64,000 bases of DNA from assembly GCF_001517665.2 (NCBI RefSeq), contig NZ_LN999809.1, forward strand, positions 670,501 through 734,500, read 5' to 3'. Source of the DNA: Peptoniphilus phoceensis (GTDB lineage Bacteria > Bacillota > Clostridia > Tissierellales > Peptoniphilaceae). The notes below the pieces were generated by a model. The model made no database searches. It saw only the letters and a list, made by a program, of their open reading frames with translations, and was not told where the DNA came from. Made by a program: the position numbers and the translations under genes. Shown here one piece after another: positions 28,323-36,709 of this stretch. Each line of letters begins with the position of its first letter. Position 1 is the first letter of the stretch.

Positions 28323-29179
28323 TACTTGCTCCTGTTTACTAATTTTGCTACAAAAGGTTTTAGCGCATTTTGCCTTAATTCTAGACCTTCTAAAGCTTCA
28401 TAAGCAGCATTAGTTAAGTCAATAATTTCATTTTGAAGATCTTCTTTATCCTTGAATAAAAGCATATTTACTTCTCCACTGTCTGGATCTTTTTCTTCAT
28501 CTAAAAGATCATCTTCAAGTTGATATGCAATGCCAATAGATTCTCCAAATTTAGAAAGTTTTGTTATATTATCAGCTTCTAAACCAGCAATGATTCCACC
28601 TACAACAACTGAAGCCTTAATAAGTGCTCCCGTCTTTAACTTATACATATTTTCGCAATCTTCTTCAGTGTAATCAGCTACATCAAAATCAATATCAATA
28701 GTTTGACCACCGATCATCCCATTTACACCAGTGGCACTGTAAATATATTTCATTGCTCTCATTGCACGCTTTAAATCGATTTTATCTTCAATATTTTCAA
28801 TGTGTCTTAAAAGAATTTCCATTGACATATTTAAAAGACCATCGCCAGCTAAAATAGCTACACCTTCAGTGTAAACCTTGTGATTAGTAGGTTTATCCCT
28901 TCTAAAATCATCGTCATCCATGGCTGGAAGGTCATCGTGAATAAGAGAATAGGTATGTATCATTTCAATTGCAGCAGCAAAAGGAAGGATTTTATCCAAA
29001 TCTTCATCTGAAAATTCACAAAAACTTATAAGAGATAACATAGGTCTAATTCTCTTTCCTCCAGAAAACAAGGAATATTTCATAGAATCAATGACCTTGT
29101 GTTGAAGACTGTTGTCGTATTCAAGCAAAGAACTCAAATAATTATTAAATTTTTCTAACAAATTATCTATATCTCTCAT
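28322..29179 (-). CDS. ispA: Farnesyl/geranylgeranyl diphosphate synthase
   Basis: 285-aa polyprenyl synthetase condensing IPP with allylic diphosphates. First Asp-rich motif HDDLPAMDDDDFRRDKPTNHK near residue 83-103; second YQLEDDLLDEEKD near 222. The two residues inserted in the first motif (DDLPAMDDDD) fit the bacterial FPP synthase type. Start at ATG 29179, overlapping xseB by 17 bp. Confidence 0.95.
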   Translation of the reverse strand: MRDIDNLLEKFNNYLSSLLEYDNSLQHKVIDSMKYSLFSGGKRIRPMLSLISFCEFSDEDLDKILPFAAAIEMIHTYSLIHDDLPAMDDDDFRRDKPTNHKVYTEGVAILAGDGLLNMSMEILLRHIENIEDKIDLKRAMRAMKYIYSATGVNGMIGGQTIDIDFDVADYTEEDCENMYKLKTGALIKASVVVGGIIAGLEADNITKLSKFGESIGIAYQLEDDLLDEEKDPDSGEVNMLLFKDKEDLQNEIIDLTNAAYEALEGLELRQNALKPFVAKLVNRSK

Positions 29180-29387
29180 CTTTTTTGTCCCCAATAAATT
29201 CAGAATTTTCCTCTGCAATAGTTTTTATCTTGCCTTCATAAGCCTTTAAAGTATTATTTAAATACTTATAGAGTTCAATCCCTTTTTCATATTTTTTTAT
29301 GGAATCTTCAAGACTAATGTCCTTAGACTCAAGTTCCTTTATAATATTTTCAAGCTCTTTAAAAGAACTTTCATAATCTCTTTCCAT
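29163..29387 (-). CDS. xseB: Exodeoxyribonuclease VII small subunit
   Basis: 74 aa, the full family length: YESSFKELENIIKELESKDISLEDSIKKYEKGIELYKYLNNTL. It begins immediately after the xseA stop and overlaps ispA. Several copies bind one XseA to form the single-strand nuclease. Confidence 0.96.
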   Translation of the reverse strand: MERDYESSFKELENIIKELESKDISLEDSIKKYEKGIELYKYLNNTLKAYEGKIKTIAEENSEFIGDKKDERYR

Positions 29388-30839
29388 TTAATCCCTCATT
29401 TCCACATTTTGAACTTTGGATTTAACTTTTCCATCTTTAAAAGTCAAAGAAATAATTTCTCCAACATTTGCATCTTTAGCAGAACTTAATTTGCTTCCAT
29501 CTTCTCTTAAAATTTCTACTTTATTTATTTTGTCAAAGGCAGAGTCCAAACCCATCTTTAGATAATTTAATCTTCTTTTTTCATTTTCTAATTTGAATGT
29601 TAAGTCATAAGATAAAATAAATTTTTCTTGTGCCTTAAATTTCTTATAATCCTCATTTACTTTTGTCTTAAAGTAATAATTTAAAAGCTTTTTATCAAAA
29701 TCTAAAGACTCTTTTGACTTATTTAAATTTACATTTATATTATTAGAAATATTTTTAAGCCTGTAGAAATAATTCTCAATTTCCTTTGCCTTATTTAATT
29801 TGAAATTTGAAAGATAAAATCTCATATTTTGAAGATTATATTTATGCTTATCAAAAGCTTCATTCATAAGAGAATTTAGCCTTGTCTGAATCCAAAATAA
29901 ATTTCTTGTCATTTGATTTATCTTATAAATTTGATTTTTTATAGAAATATTTTTATATAAATTAAGAAGTTTTAAGCGATTGTAGTTTAATCTTTTCTCA
30001 ATTAAATTATTTAACTCAGTCTTTTTCTTATCTAGTTCTGATATGATTTCTCCTTCGCTTCTTGTCACAAGCTCTGCAGCATTTGTAGGAGTTGCAGCCC
30101 TTAAATCTGCAACAAAATCGCAAATAGTGTAGTCAATCTCATGACCTACTGCTGAAATTATAGGTATCTTTGAGGCAAAAATTTCCCTTGCAAGACTTTC
30201 GTCATTAAAGACAAAAAGGTCCTCAAAACTTCCTCCACCACGAGCAATAATTATGCTATCCACTTTTCTTTCTTTATTAAAAAATTTTATACCAGAAATT
30301 AAAGATTCTGCAGCAAAATGTCCCTGAACTAGACTTGGATAAACATAAATATCACAACTTTTATTTCTTTTTCTAAAAATATTTATAACATCCTTAATAG
30401 CTGCTCCACTTGTCGAAGTTATAAGTCCAATAGAAGAAGGATAAGGACTAAGCTTTTTCTTGTGAGAAGTATCAAAAAGACCTTCTCTTTCAAGTTTTTC
30501 TTTTAAATTCAAATATTCTTGATAGAGCTTTCCCTTTCCATCAAGTTCCATTTGACTAATATATAAAAAAACTCTGCCACTTCTATTATAGTAAGTGACA
30601 GTTCCCTTTGCCATAACCTTGGCACCATCGAATAAATCAATATTTATATCCGAAAGATCAGCCATGGCATCAATGCGGGCAAATTTATCCTTTAAAGAAA
30701 AATAAACATTTCCATTTTTGTGGAAATTTAAATTAGTTACTTCACCTGTGATGTTAATATCCCTCAAGATATAGTCCATAGATATTAGCTTTTTGATGTA
30801 ATTATTTAATTCACTTACATTAAAAGCAGACCTTGTCAA
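29388..30839 (-). CDS. xseA: Exodeoxyribonuclease VII large subunit
   Basis: 483 aa. An N-terminal OB fold (residues 5-100) is followed by the catalytic domain with IGLITSTSGAAIKDV and ARGGGSFEDLFVFNDE; coiled coil from about 260 to 420 binds XseB. TTG start (30839) after AGGAG, one base after the nusB stop. Confidence 0.96.
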   Translation of the reverse strand: MTRSAFNVSELNNYIKKLISMDYILRDINITGEVTNLNFHKNGNVYFSLKDKFARIDAMADLSDINIDLFDGAKVMAKGTVTYYNRSGRVFLYISQMELDGKGKLYQEYLNLKEKLEREGLFDTSHKKKLSPYPSSIGLITSTSGAAIKDVINIFRKRNKSCDIYVYPSLVQGHFAAESLISGIKFFNKERKVDSIIIARGGGSFEDLFVFNDESLAREIFASKIPIISAVGHEIDYTICDFVADLRAATPTNAAELVTRSEGEIISELDKKKTELNNLIEKRLNYNRLKLLNLYKNISIKNQIYKINQMTRNLFWIQTRLNSLMNEAFDKHKYNLQNMRFYLSNFKLNKAKEIENYFYRLKNISNNINVNLNKSKESLDFDKKLLNYYFKTKVNEDYKKFKAQEKFILSYDLTFKLENEKRRLNYLKMGLDSAFDKINKVEILREDGSKLSSAKDANVGEIISLTFKDGKVKSKVQNVEMRD

Positions 30840-30840
30840 A

Positions 30841-31239
30841 TTAAAAACTCCTATAAATTGTTCCCAAAATTCCGTTTATAAATTTAGGTGCCTCGTCAGA
30901 ACTATAAAGTCGAGCAATCTCAACAGCTTCGTTAATAGAAACTTCCTTAGGAATATCATCTTTATATAAAAATTCATAAACTGCAATCCTAAGAATTTGT
31001 CTGTCAACCTTGGCAAGCCTTGCCATAGTCCAGCCCTTTAAATTTTTCTCAATTGTCTCATCAACAACATCAAGCTTATCCAAAATATCTGGCACAACCC
31101 TATTAATATAATCAGCCTCATCACCTTGAAAGTTATTATTTTCCATAAAAACTTCTAAATTATCAAGAGAAAAATCATCATTAATATCCATGGAAAATAG
31201 AGCTTGCATAGCACCTATTCTTGCTTTTTTCCTACTCAT
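30841..31239 (-). CDS. nusB: Transcription antitermination factor NusB
   Basis: 132 aa, whole length of the family: SRKKARIGAMQALFSMDIND at the N-terminus and VDRQILRIAVYEFLYKDDIPKEVSINEAVEIARLY towards the end. Acts with NusE on rRNA transcription. ATG overlaps the asp23 stop by 4 bp; asp23-nusB-xseAB-ispA is a common Firmicute order. Confidence 0.96.
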   Translation of the reverse strand: MSRKKARIGAMQALFSMDINDDFSLDNLEVFMENNNFQGDEADYINRVVPDILDKLDVVDETIEKNLKGWTMARLAKVDRQILRIAVYEFLYKDDIPKEVSINEAVEIARLYSSDEAPKFINGILGTIYRSF

Positions 31240-31622
31240 TTTACAACAGTCTTTTCAGAATTTTTTACAGCAATACCTGAAATGTGAACATTGACTTCAA
31301 CAACATCAAAATCAGTCATATTTTCAATTGCTTCCTTAACTTCTTCTTGCACCTTTTCAGATACTTCAACAATCTTTATTCCGTACTCAATAGTAATATA
31401 TACATCTACAATAGTTTCCTTTTCGCCAATATTGACTTTAACTCCCCTATTGAAATTTTTTGTATTTAAAATGTCAGTAACTTGAGACTTAAAGTTAGAT
31501 CCAACTTTAACAACACCATCGACACTTTCAGCTGCAACTGACGCAACTGTAGCAATGACATCTTCAGAAATCTTAACCTTACCGTCTGCTCCATTACCAT
31601 CAACAAGATATTTATTATCCAC
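31236..31622 (-). CDS. Asp23/Gls24 family envelope-stress protein
   Basis: 128 aa. GKVKISEDVIATVASVAAESVDGVV and VDVYITIEYGIKIVEVSEKVQEEVKEAIENMTDFDVVEVNVHISGI are the family core. Usually a soluble protein held at the membrane by AmaP, whose gene is not seen here. GTG start after GGAGGTG. First gene of the 12.8-kb run ending at 18.9 kb. Confidence 0.93.
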   Translation of the reverse strand: MDNKYLVDGNGADGKVKISEDVIATVASVAAESVDGVVKVGSNFKSQVTDILNTKNFNRGVKVNIGEKETIVDVYITIEYGIKIVEVSEKVQEEVKEAIENMTDFDVVEVNVHISGIAVKNSEKTVVK

Positions 31623-31649
31623 TATTACACCTCCAAATTAACTAAAATA

Positions 31650-31678
31650 ATTATACCAAATACTTTTTATATTATCAA
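31650..31678 (-). promoter_or_regulatory. Strong sigma-A promoter heading the asp23-nusB operon
   Basis: TTGATA (31673-31678) and TATAAT (31650-31655) are separated by 17 bp on the minus strand, about 28 nt before the GTG start of the Asp23 gene. It is the best promoter match seen in the region and has no clear internal successor before 18.9 kb. Confidence 0.75.
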
Positions 31679-31740
31679 TTTATTGCAGTTTTAGAAAGAT
31701 TTTGCATAAAAAATTTAAAATGAAAATATCATTAAAAGTA

Positions 31741-31762
31741 AAATAAAAAAAGCCCGAGGGCT
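31741..31762 (-). terminator. Terminator after csm6; left copy of a 22-bp direct repeat
   Basis: AGCC-CTCG-GGCT followed by seven Ts on the minus strand, directly after the csm6 stop. The whole 22-bp sequence recurs exactly at 40908-40929 after truA, so the CRISPR-Cas locus lies between two identical terminators. Confidence 0.9.
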
Positions 31763-31766
31763 TAAT

Positions 31767-33098
31767 TTATTTTAATAAATCTATAATTTTTTCATTCATA
31801 ATTTCATAAGAGTTCCAATGTTCTTTTTTAATGCCAAGTTTAATATCTTCTACAAAATCAATAATTCTATTTAAAATTTCTTCACTATTATATCCAGTTT
31901 CTCTTTTTAAGAAATCATCATCAATGGAAACAATTTGATGAGCTGCCTTATTTCTTCCATCTCTTTCAATATCTCTTAATTTTTCTGCCTTCTTTGTAAT
32001 AAACCTTTCAGACATTCCAAAATCATCAGATTCCATCAATTTCAAATAATTATCGCTAGAAGCAGTATTTTTAAAAGTAAAGCCATTATAGGATTCATTT
32101 AATACCTTGAGAATTTTTTCTCCATTTTTATCTGACAAAAGCTTTTTCTTATTCCAACTAACTTTTCCTTTTTTATCTGTCAAATAGTTATCTAAATTTA
32201 TTCCACTTTCCGATTCAAAAGCTCTTTTAAATAATAAATCTAAAACTGGAGAAATTCCTCTAATAAATTCCAAGAGCATATTTCTCTTTACATTAACTGA
32301 TAAATACAAAATATATTCCACTAATTTTAATTGTGCAGTTTCATAATAATCAAACTTATCATTGGCAAGTTTTAAGTTTTCCTTAACTCTATTTCTGTCA
32401 AGATTGCTTCTGTAAAAAGCAGCTTTAATCAAATAATAAGATTTTTCTGACAAAAATTCACGAGTCATTTGTGCAACTTCAAAAGCCGCGGAATAATTAT
32501 ATTTTTTCAAATGATTTTTAATAATATCCTTTGAAAGTTCAAGGTTTAAATTTTCCTTTATAGCAATTTCTGTCCTATCCCCATAAATTTCAGGCTCAGT
32601 CATAATTTCATCAATTAGTCCCAAAAAATCATCAAGAGGATTTTCTTCAGATTCAGAATTTGACTTCTTTTCAGGCGTAGAAACTTGGACTGGTGTCATT
32701 GGAAAATTAAATAAAGCACATAGAACAAAAAGTGCCGACTTCATGGCAGGAGTCCCAGAAGAAACATTTAAAAGAATCTCTGCTCCTGGATTTTCTTCAT
32801 GAATTGTATACAAGATATCCCTATATTCTTTATAGAAAAAGTCAAAAATTTGAACTTCTTCAAGCTCACTTCTATCTATGATTTCATATTCAAAACTTTT
32901 CCCCAAATATTTATAAACTCTCTCTAGGCATTTAATGTATCTATCGTCTTTTTCGTGATATTCCATAACTTCCTTTGACATATATAGATAAATTTTATCA
33001 GGCTTATAGAATCTGCAGATATTTAAAAGAGAACCTTCATTCAAATTTCTTTGCGAAACTGGATCCGTCATCCCAATTGGTGAAAATAATACTTTCAT
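31767..33098 (-). CDS. csm6: CRISPR-associated ring-nuclease-activated RNase Csm6
   Basis: 443 aa. The N-terminal CARF domain carries the ligand loop NVSSGTPAMKSAL (from residue 111); an intermediate helical domain follows, and the C-terminal HEPN domain has R-X4-H in RNKAAH (R382, H387). Csm6 is a non-specific RNase switched on by cyclic oligoadenylate made by Cas10. The ring size used here is not readable from sequence. ATG after AAGGAG, about 20 nt from the last CRISPR repeat, so it must be transcribed through the array or from within it. It is separated from the other csm genes by the array. Confidence 0.95.
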   Translation of the reverse strand: MKVLFSPIGMTDPVSQRNLNEGSLLNICRFYKPDKIYLYMSKEVMEYHEKDDRYIKCLERVYKYLGKSFEYEIIDRSELEEVQIFDFFYKEYRDILYTIHEENPGAEILLNVSSGTPAMKSALFVLCALFNFPMTPVQVSTPEKKSNSESEENPLDDFLGLIDEIMTEPEIYGDRTEIAIKENLNLELSKDIIKNHLKKYNYSAAFEVAQMTREFLSEKSYYLIKAAFYRSNLDRNRVKENLKLANDKFDYYETAQLKLVEYILYLSVNVKRNMLLEFIRGISPVLDLLFKRAFESESGINLDNYLTDKKGKVSWNKKKLLSDKNGEKILKVLNESYNGFTFKNTASSDNYLKLMESDDFGMSERFITKKAEKLRDIERDGRNKAAHQIVSIDDDFLKRETGYNSEEILNRIIDFVEDIKLGIKKEHWNSYEIMNEKIIDLLK

Positions 33099-33118
33099 GT
33101 AATACTCCTTTATTTATA

Positions 33119-34705
33119 TTTTACGTCCCCTGCTGGGGTTTTTTGTTTTTTTACCGTGAAGAAAAACCAGAAGAAAATCCTGATAAAAATTTATCGTCCC
33201 CTTTCGGGGTTTTTTAGTCAAACTTCTGAAGTTCAAGAAGAACCAAAGGACGAGCCTAAGGAATTACCGTCCCCTTTTGGGGTTTTTCTTTCGTTCATAA
33301 GCAAACAGATAACCCACCTGAAGAAATGAAGGAGCTTTTTGACAGTTACCGTCCCCTCTTGGGGTTTTTCTTTTGTTCATCTATTAATGTTCCCGAAATG
33401 CCTCAAGAAGAAGATTTAATGAAGTTACCGTCCCCTCTTAGGGTTTTTCTTTTTTTCATGACTCCAAGCAAATGGGAAGCTTGATTGACTATTTTATAAG
33501 GTTACCGTCCCCTTATGGGGTTTTTGTTTTGTTCATTACAACCAACTAACAAGTGTAACAATCCCAGATTCAGTAACGTTACCGTCCCCTCTTGGGGTTT
33601 TCCTTTTGTTCATCCCTGAAACTAAGCACCCTAAGAAAGGTGTAGAGTACTTTGGGTTACCGTCCCCTCATGTGGGTTTTTATTTTGTCCATACTTACGA
33701 TGAATTAACAGAAGAAGCTTACAGAATAGAAAAGTTACCGTCCCCTTGTGGGGTTTTTATTTTGTTCATATTTAACGAAGAATATTTTTTCACAGACTGG
33801 GAGACTGACTGGTTACCGTCCCCTTGTGGGGTTTTTGTTTTGTTCATGAAAGAATTAATAAATAATATAAACCAAATCCAAGCAAACCTAGTTACCGTCC
33901 CCTACTGGGGTTTTTTCTTTTTTTTCATAAAACAAAAGAAGAAGTTATTAAAAAGCAAGAAGAGCTAGGACTGTTACCGTCCCCTAATGGGGTTTTTATT
34001 TTTTTCATTGGAAAAATAGAAGTACATGGAACGTTGCCCTATGGATAGCTAAGTTACCGTCCCCTTGTGGGGTTTTTCTTTTGTTCATAATAATATTATC
34101 AAGAGAGGACATGAGAGTGTACTGGAGCAGTTACCGTCCCCTCTTGGGGTTTTTGTTTTGTTCATAATTAAAAAGAACCTATGGAAGAAGTGCTTTTTAG
34201 GTTACCGTCCCCTTATGGGGTTTTTGTTTTGTTCATTAAAAAAGAGCTACTAGAAATAACAATACTTTTACTCAATCTGGTCACCGTCCCCTTCTGGGGC
34301 TTTTTATTTTTTTCATAGGATAGAAAAGGCAAGACAATTAACGGAGTCTTCATAAAAGAGTTACCGTCCCCTAATGGGGTTTTTCTTTTGTTCATAAGCA
34401 ATTCAAAAAAATCAAGGGTAAATTTAGCCTTATACGTTACCGTCCCCTTGTGGGGTTTTTATTTTGTTCATAACAAAACAATCGAACTAAAAAAAGGCTC
34501 TGAAATAATAATGTTACCGTCCCCTTTTGGGGTTTTTCTTTTTTTCATGTTTTGTAAAAAATAAGAATGTAGTTAAGTAAAAAAAGTTTAATAAAAAAGT
34601 TACCGTCCCCTTGCGGGGTTTTTCTTTCGTTCATGTTGATATAATAAGAGCAACAAAAAACAATTAAATATTTTTTTGTTACCGTCCCCTTGCGGGGTTT
34701 TATTA
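33119..34705 (-). CRISPR. Type III-A CRISPR array, 21 repeats with variable loops
   Basis: About 21 repeats of 36 nt (36-38) and 20 spacers of 35-50 nt. In crRNA orientation (minus strand) each repeat is ATGAA-T/A-rich, AAAAACCCC, a four-base loop, then GGGG and the 5' tag ACGGTAAC, comparable with the ACGAGAAC tag of Staphylococcus epidermidis. Clean repeats run from 33263 to 34634, for example 33734-33769, 34053-34088, 34436-34471. The repeats at 33119-33153, 33190-33225 and 34678-34705 are degenerate. Loop bases and two T-tract positions change from repeat to repeat while stem and tag are kept; one repeat (33424-33459) has a broken stem base. No leader and no cas1/cas2 are present. Confidence 0.97.
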
Positions 34706-34713
34706 ATTATATC

Positions 34714-35784
34714 TTAAATATTAACTTCTTTAAAATCAATTTTACAAAGTCCCATTTCATAATATTCATTTTTGTATTTTGTAACTTTTAATACTTGAGG
34801 AGATACATCATTTCTTATTGCTAAACTTCTGTGTTTTATTTTTCTAAATTTATCTTCTAGAATTTTTCCCACTATTTCTTTTGCTTTTTTATTTTCTCCT
34901 AGAAGAGGGTATGTTGATGTTTTTGTTACAAAGCCAGCTCCTTCACCTAGATAGATATAGTCTCCTTCTCTTTCTTCTACTCCAAATTCTTGCAAGAAAT
35001 AATAATCTATATCATTGTAAAAATTTTCTACGGCATTTTTTATTCCATTAATATTAAAAGCTAATCCATCTTTTATTTTCATTTGAAACTTTATTTTAGT
35101 ACCAGGTTTTATACATTCTCTAAATGTAGATATTGTACTTTCCTTGCCCTTTATATTTCTGTCAATTTTTTGCACTATAATAAAATCTTCGACACTAATT
35201 GGATTGCTATCAGATATTAAAAGATATTTCATTATATCTTCATAATCTCTTTCATTAATTTTTCTTCTAAAACTTTCTTTATCTTCCTGGACCGATTTTC
35301 TTTCAATATATTTTATATTTTCTTTTTTGTTTAAATAATCTGAAAAATATTTTGGATTTGAAAATCTATTTTTTTCTGCAAATAGTATATTTCTGATAGC
35401 ACCTTTTAAGGAACTTCCAGGTATATAAGCTTTTCCATCTCCTCCTTTTATAAAGAGTTGAATATCATTTAGTCCTTTTTTTCTATCCCGACTAAAATCT
35501 CCCACTGGAAGAGAATATTTCATGAGTTCTTTATAAGATCCAAGTAAGTTATTTAACTTAAACCAAGTATACAAATCTTTTGTTTTTGATCTATTATCAT
35601 AGAAAAAATCTTCAAAGGAGTCCAATAAGTTATTATGGATCATCCAATTTATCATTTTTCTATCATCTGGTATATAAACTCTTCCTTCTTTTCTGTCATA
35701 AATATATCCAGATTTCTTTAAAATTTCACCACTTCCTATAAAGACTGGTCCTAATGTTTTTAATGTAATTTCATAATTTTTCAT
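34714..35784 (-). CDS. csm5: Csm effector subunit Csm5
   Basis: 356-aa RAMP protein at the 3' end of the crRNA in the Csm complex. Gly-rich loop and RAMP fold: LKTLGPVFIGSGEILKKSGYIYD at the start and AYIPGSSLKGAIRNILF near 140. The start is the ATG at 35784 after GGAGGTGTG, overlapping nothing but directly after the csm4 stop. The stop (34714) is only 9 nt from the first CRISPR repeat. Confidence 0.94.
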   Translation of the reverse strand: MKNYEITLKTLGPVFIGSGEILKKSGYIYDRKEGRVYIPDDRKMINWMIHNNLLDSFEDFFYDNRSKTKDLYTWFKLNNLLGSYKELMKYSLPVGDFSRDRKKGLNDIQLFIKGGDGKAYIPGSSLKGAIRNILFAEKNRFSNPKYFSDYLNKKENIKYIERKSVQEDKESFRRKINERDYEDIMKYLLISDSNPISVEDFIIVQKIDRNIKGKESTISTFRECIKPGTKIKFQMKIKDGLAFNINGIKNAVENFYNDIDYYFLQEFGVEEREGDYIYLGEGAGFVTKTSTYPLLGENKKAKEIVGKILEDKFRKIKHRSLAIRNDVSPQVLKVTKYKNEYYEMGLCKIDFKEVNI

Positions 35785-35785
35785 A

Positions 35786-36709
35786 TCACACCTCCAGCCA
35801 CATAGGTATGCCATATCTGTAAACAGGATGAACAAATCCGTCATCTACTCTAAATATGTCGCCCTCAAATTTTTTATTAAAAATGGAACCTGATTTAAAA
35901 AAATGCATTGTCCTTTTTCTTTTAACATTGTTTTTGCTTCCTACTTCACTTTCTGAATATATAAATCCGCCTCGTCTTATAAGTGAATATTTTGCATCTT
36001 TGTCAATTTTTTCTAGTTCATCTTCTCTTGCCATTGATGATGTCAAAAGCATATTTGCCTTTTCTGAATTTATTTTATTTAAAATATTCCTTGGCAATTC
36101 TTCTTCTATTATTTCAAATTTTCCAAGTCCCGATGTTTTTTTGCCACCAATACCTGTAAATCCAATTGAATAAATTAAATTATGCAATAATTTTTCAAGT
36201 CTTTCATCTTCAAAAGCTAAAATAAAATACAAGCCATTGTCTTTATTAAATCTAAAGTAGGATAAAAAATATATTTCATTATCTCTTTCTAATTTTTTTT
36301 GGATTTTTGTATCAATTTGTGTACTGCCTAAGTTTTCTATTTTCTCTAATATTTCTTGTGGATTGGAATTTCCTCTCACATAATCCTTAAAATTAGAAAT
36401 TGGTATATGATTTATTTTCTTATAAAGTTTTTTCTCTGAAGAATTACTATCATTTTTTGTAAAAGAAATAAGTGGTTTTGGGAGCAAATATTCATCACCT
36501 ATAAAAGGAAAAGCATCCGACAAAAGAATTGTTCTCTTTTTAAAAGAATCTAAAATATCTTTTAAAATTTTTTCATCAACTTTTGATGCTTCGTTAATTA
36601 TGGCAGAAAAAATAATATCAGCAGGTATTTCAATGGAATTGAGTTCTGTTTTACCCATACCAGACCTGACACCAGTTTTGAAATACATTTTATATATTTT
36701 ATATTTCAT
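35786..36709 (-). CDS. csm4: Csm effector subunit Csm4
   Basis: 307-aa Cas5-like RAMP that holds the crRNA 5' tag next to Cas10. Typical N-terminus KIYKMYFKTGVRSGMGKTEL, then IPADIIFSAIINEA, and the Gly-rich GFTGIGGKKTSGLGKFEI near 190. It overlaps the csm3 stop by one base. Confidence 0.94.
   Translation of the reverse strand: MKYKIYKMYFKTGVRSGMGKTELNSIEIPADIIFSAIINEASKVDEKILKDILDSFKKRTILLSDAFPFIGDEYLLPKPLISFTKNDSNSSEKKLYKKINHIPISNFKDYVRGNSNPQEILEKIENLGSTQIDTKIQKKLERDNEIYFLSYFRFNKDNGLYFILAFEDERLEKLLHNLIYSIGFTGIGGKKTSGLGKFEIIEEELPRNILNKINSEKANMLLTSSMAREDELEKIDKDAKYSLIRRGGFIYSESEVGSKNNVKRKRTMHFFKSGSIFNKKFEGDIFRVDDGFVHPVYRYGIPMWLEV

Noticed and set aside
33606..33968. A 120-codon plus-strand open frame with repeated L-P-S-P-x-G-V-F blocks
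   Set aside because: It lies wholly in the CRISPR array; the repeated peptide is the translated CRISPR repeat. The same holds for frames at 34065-34253 and 34213-34401.
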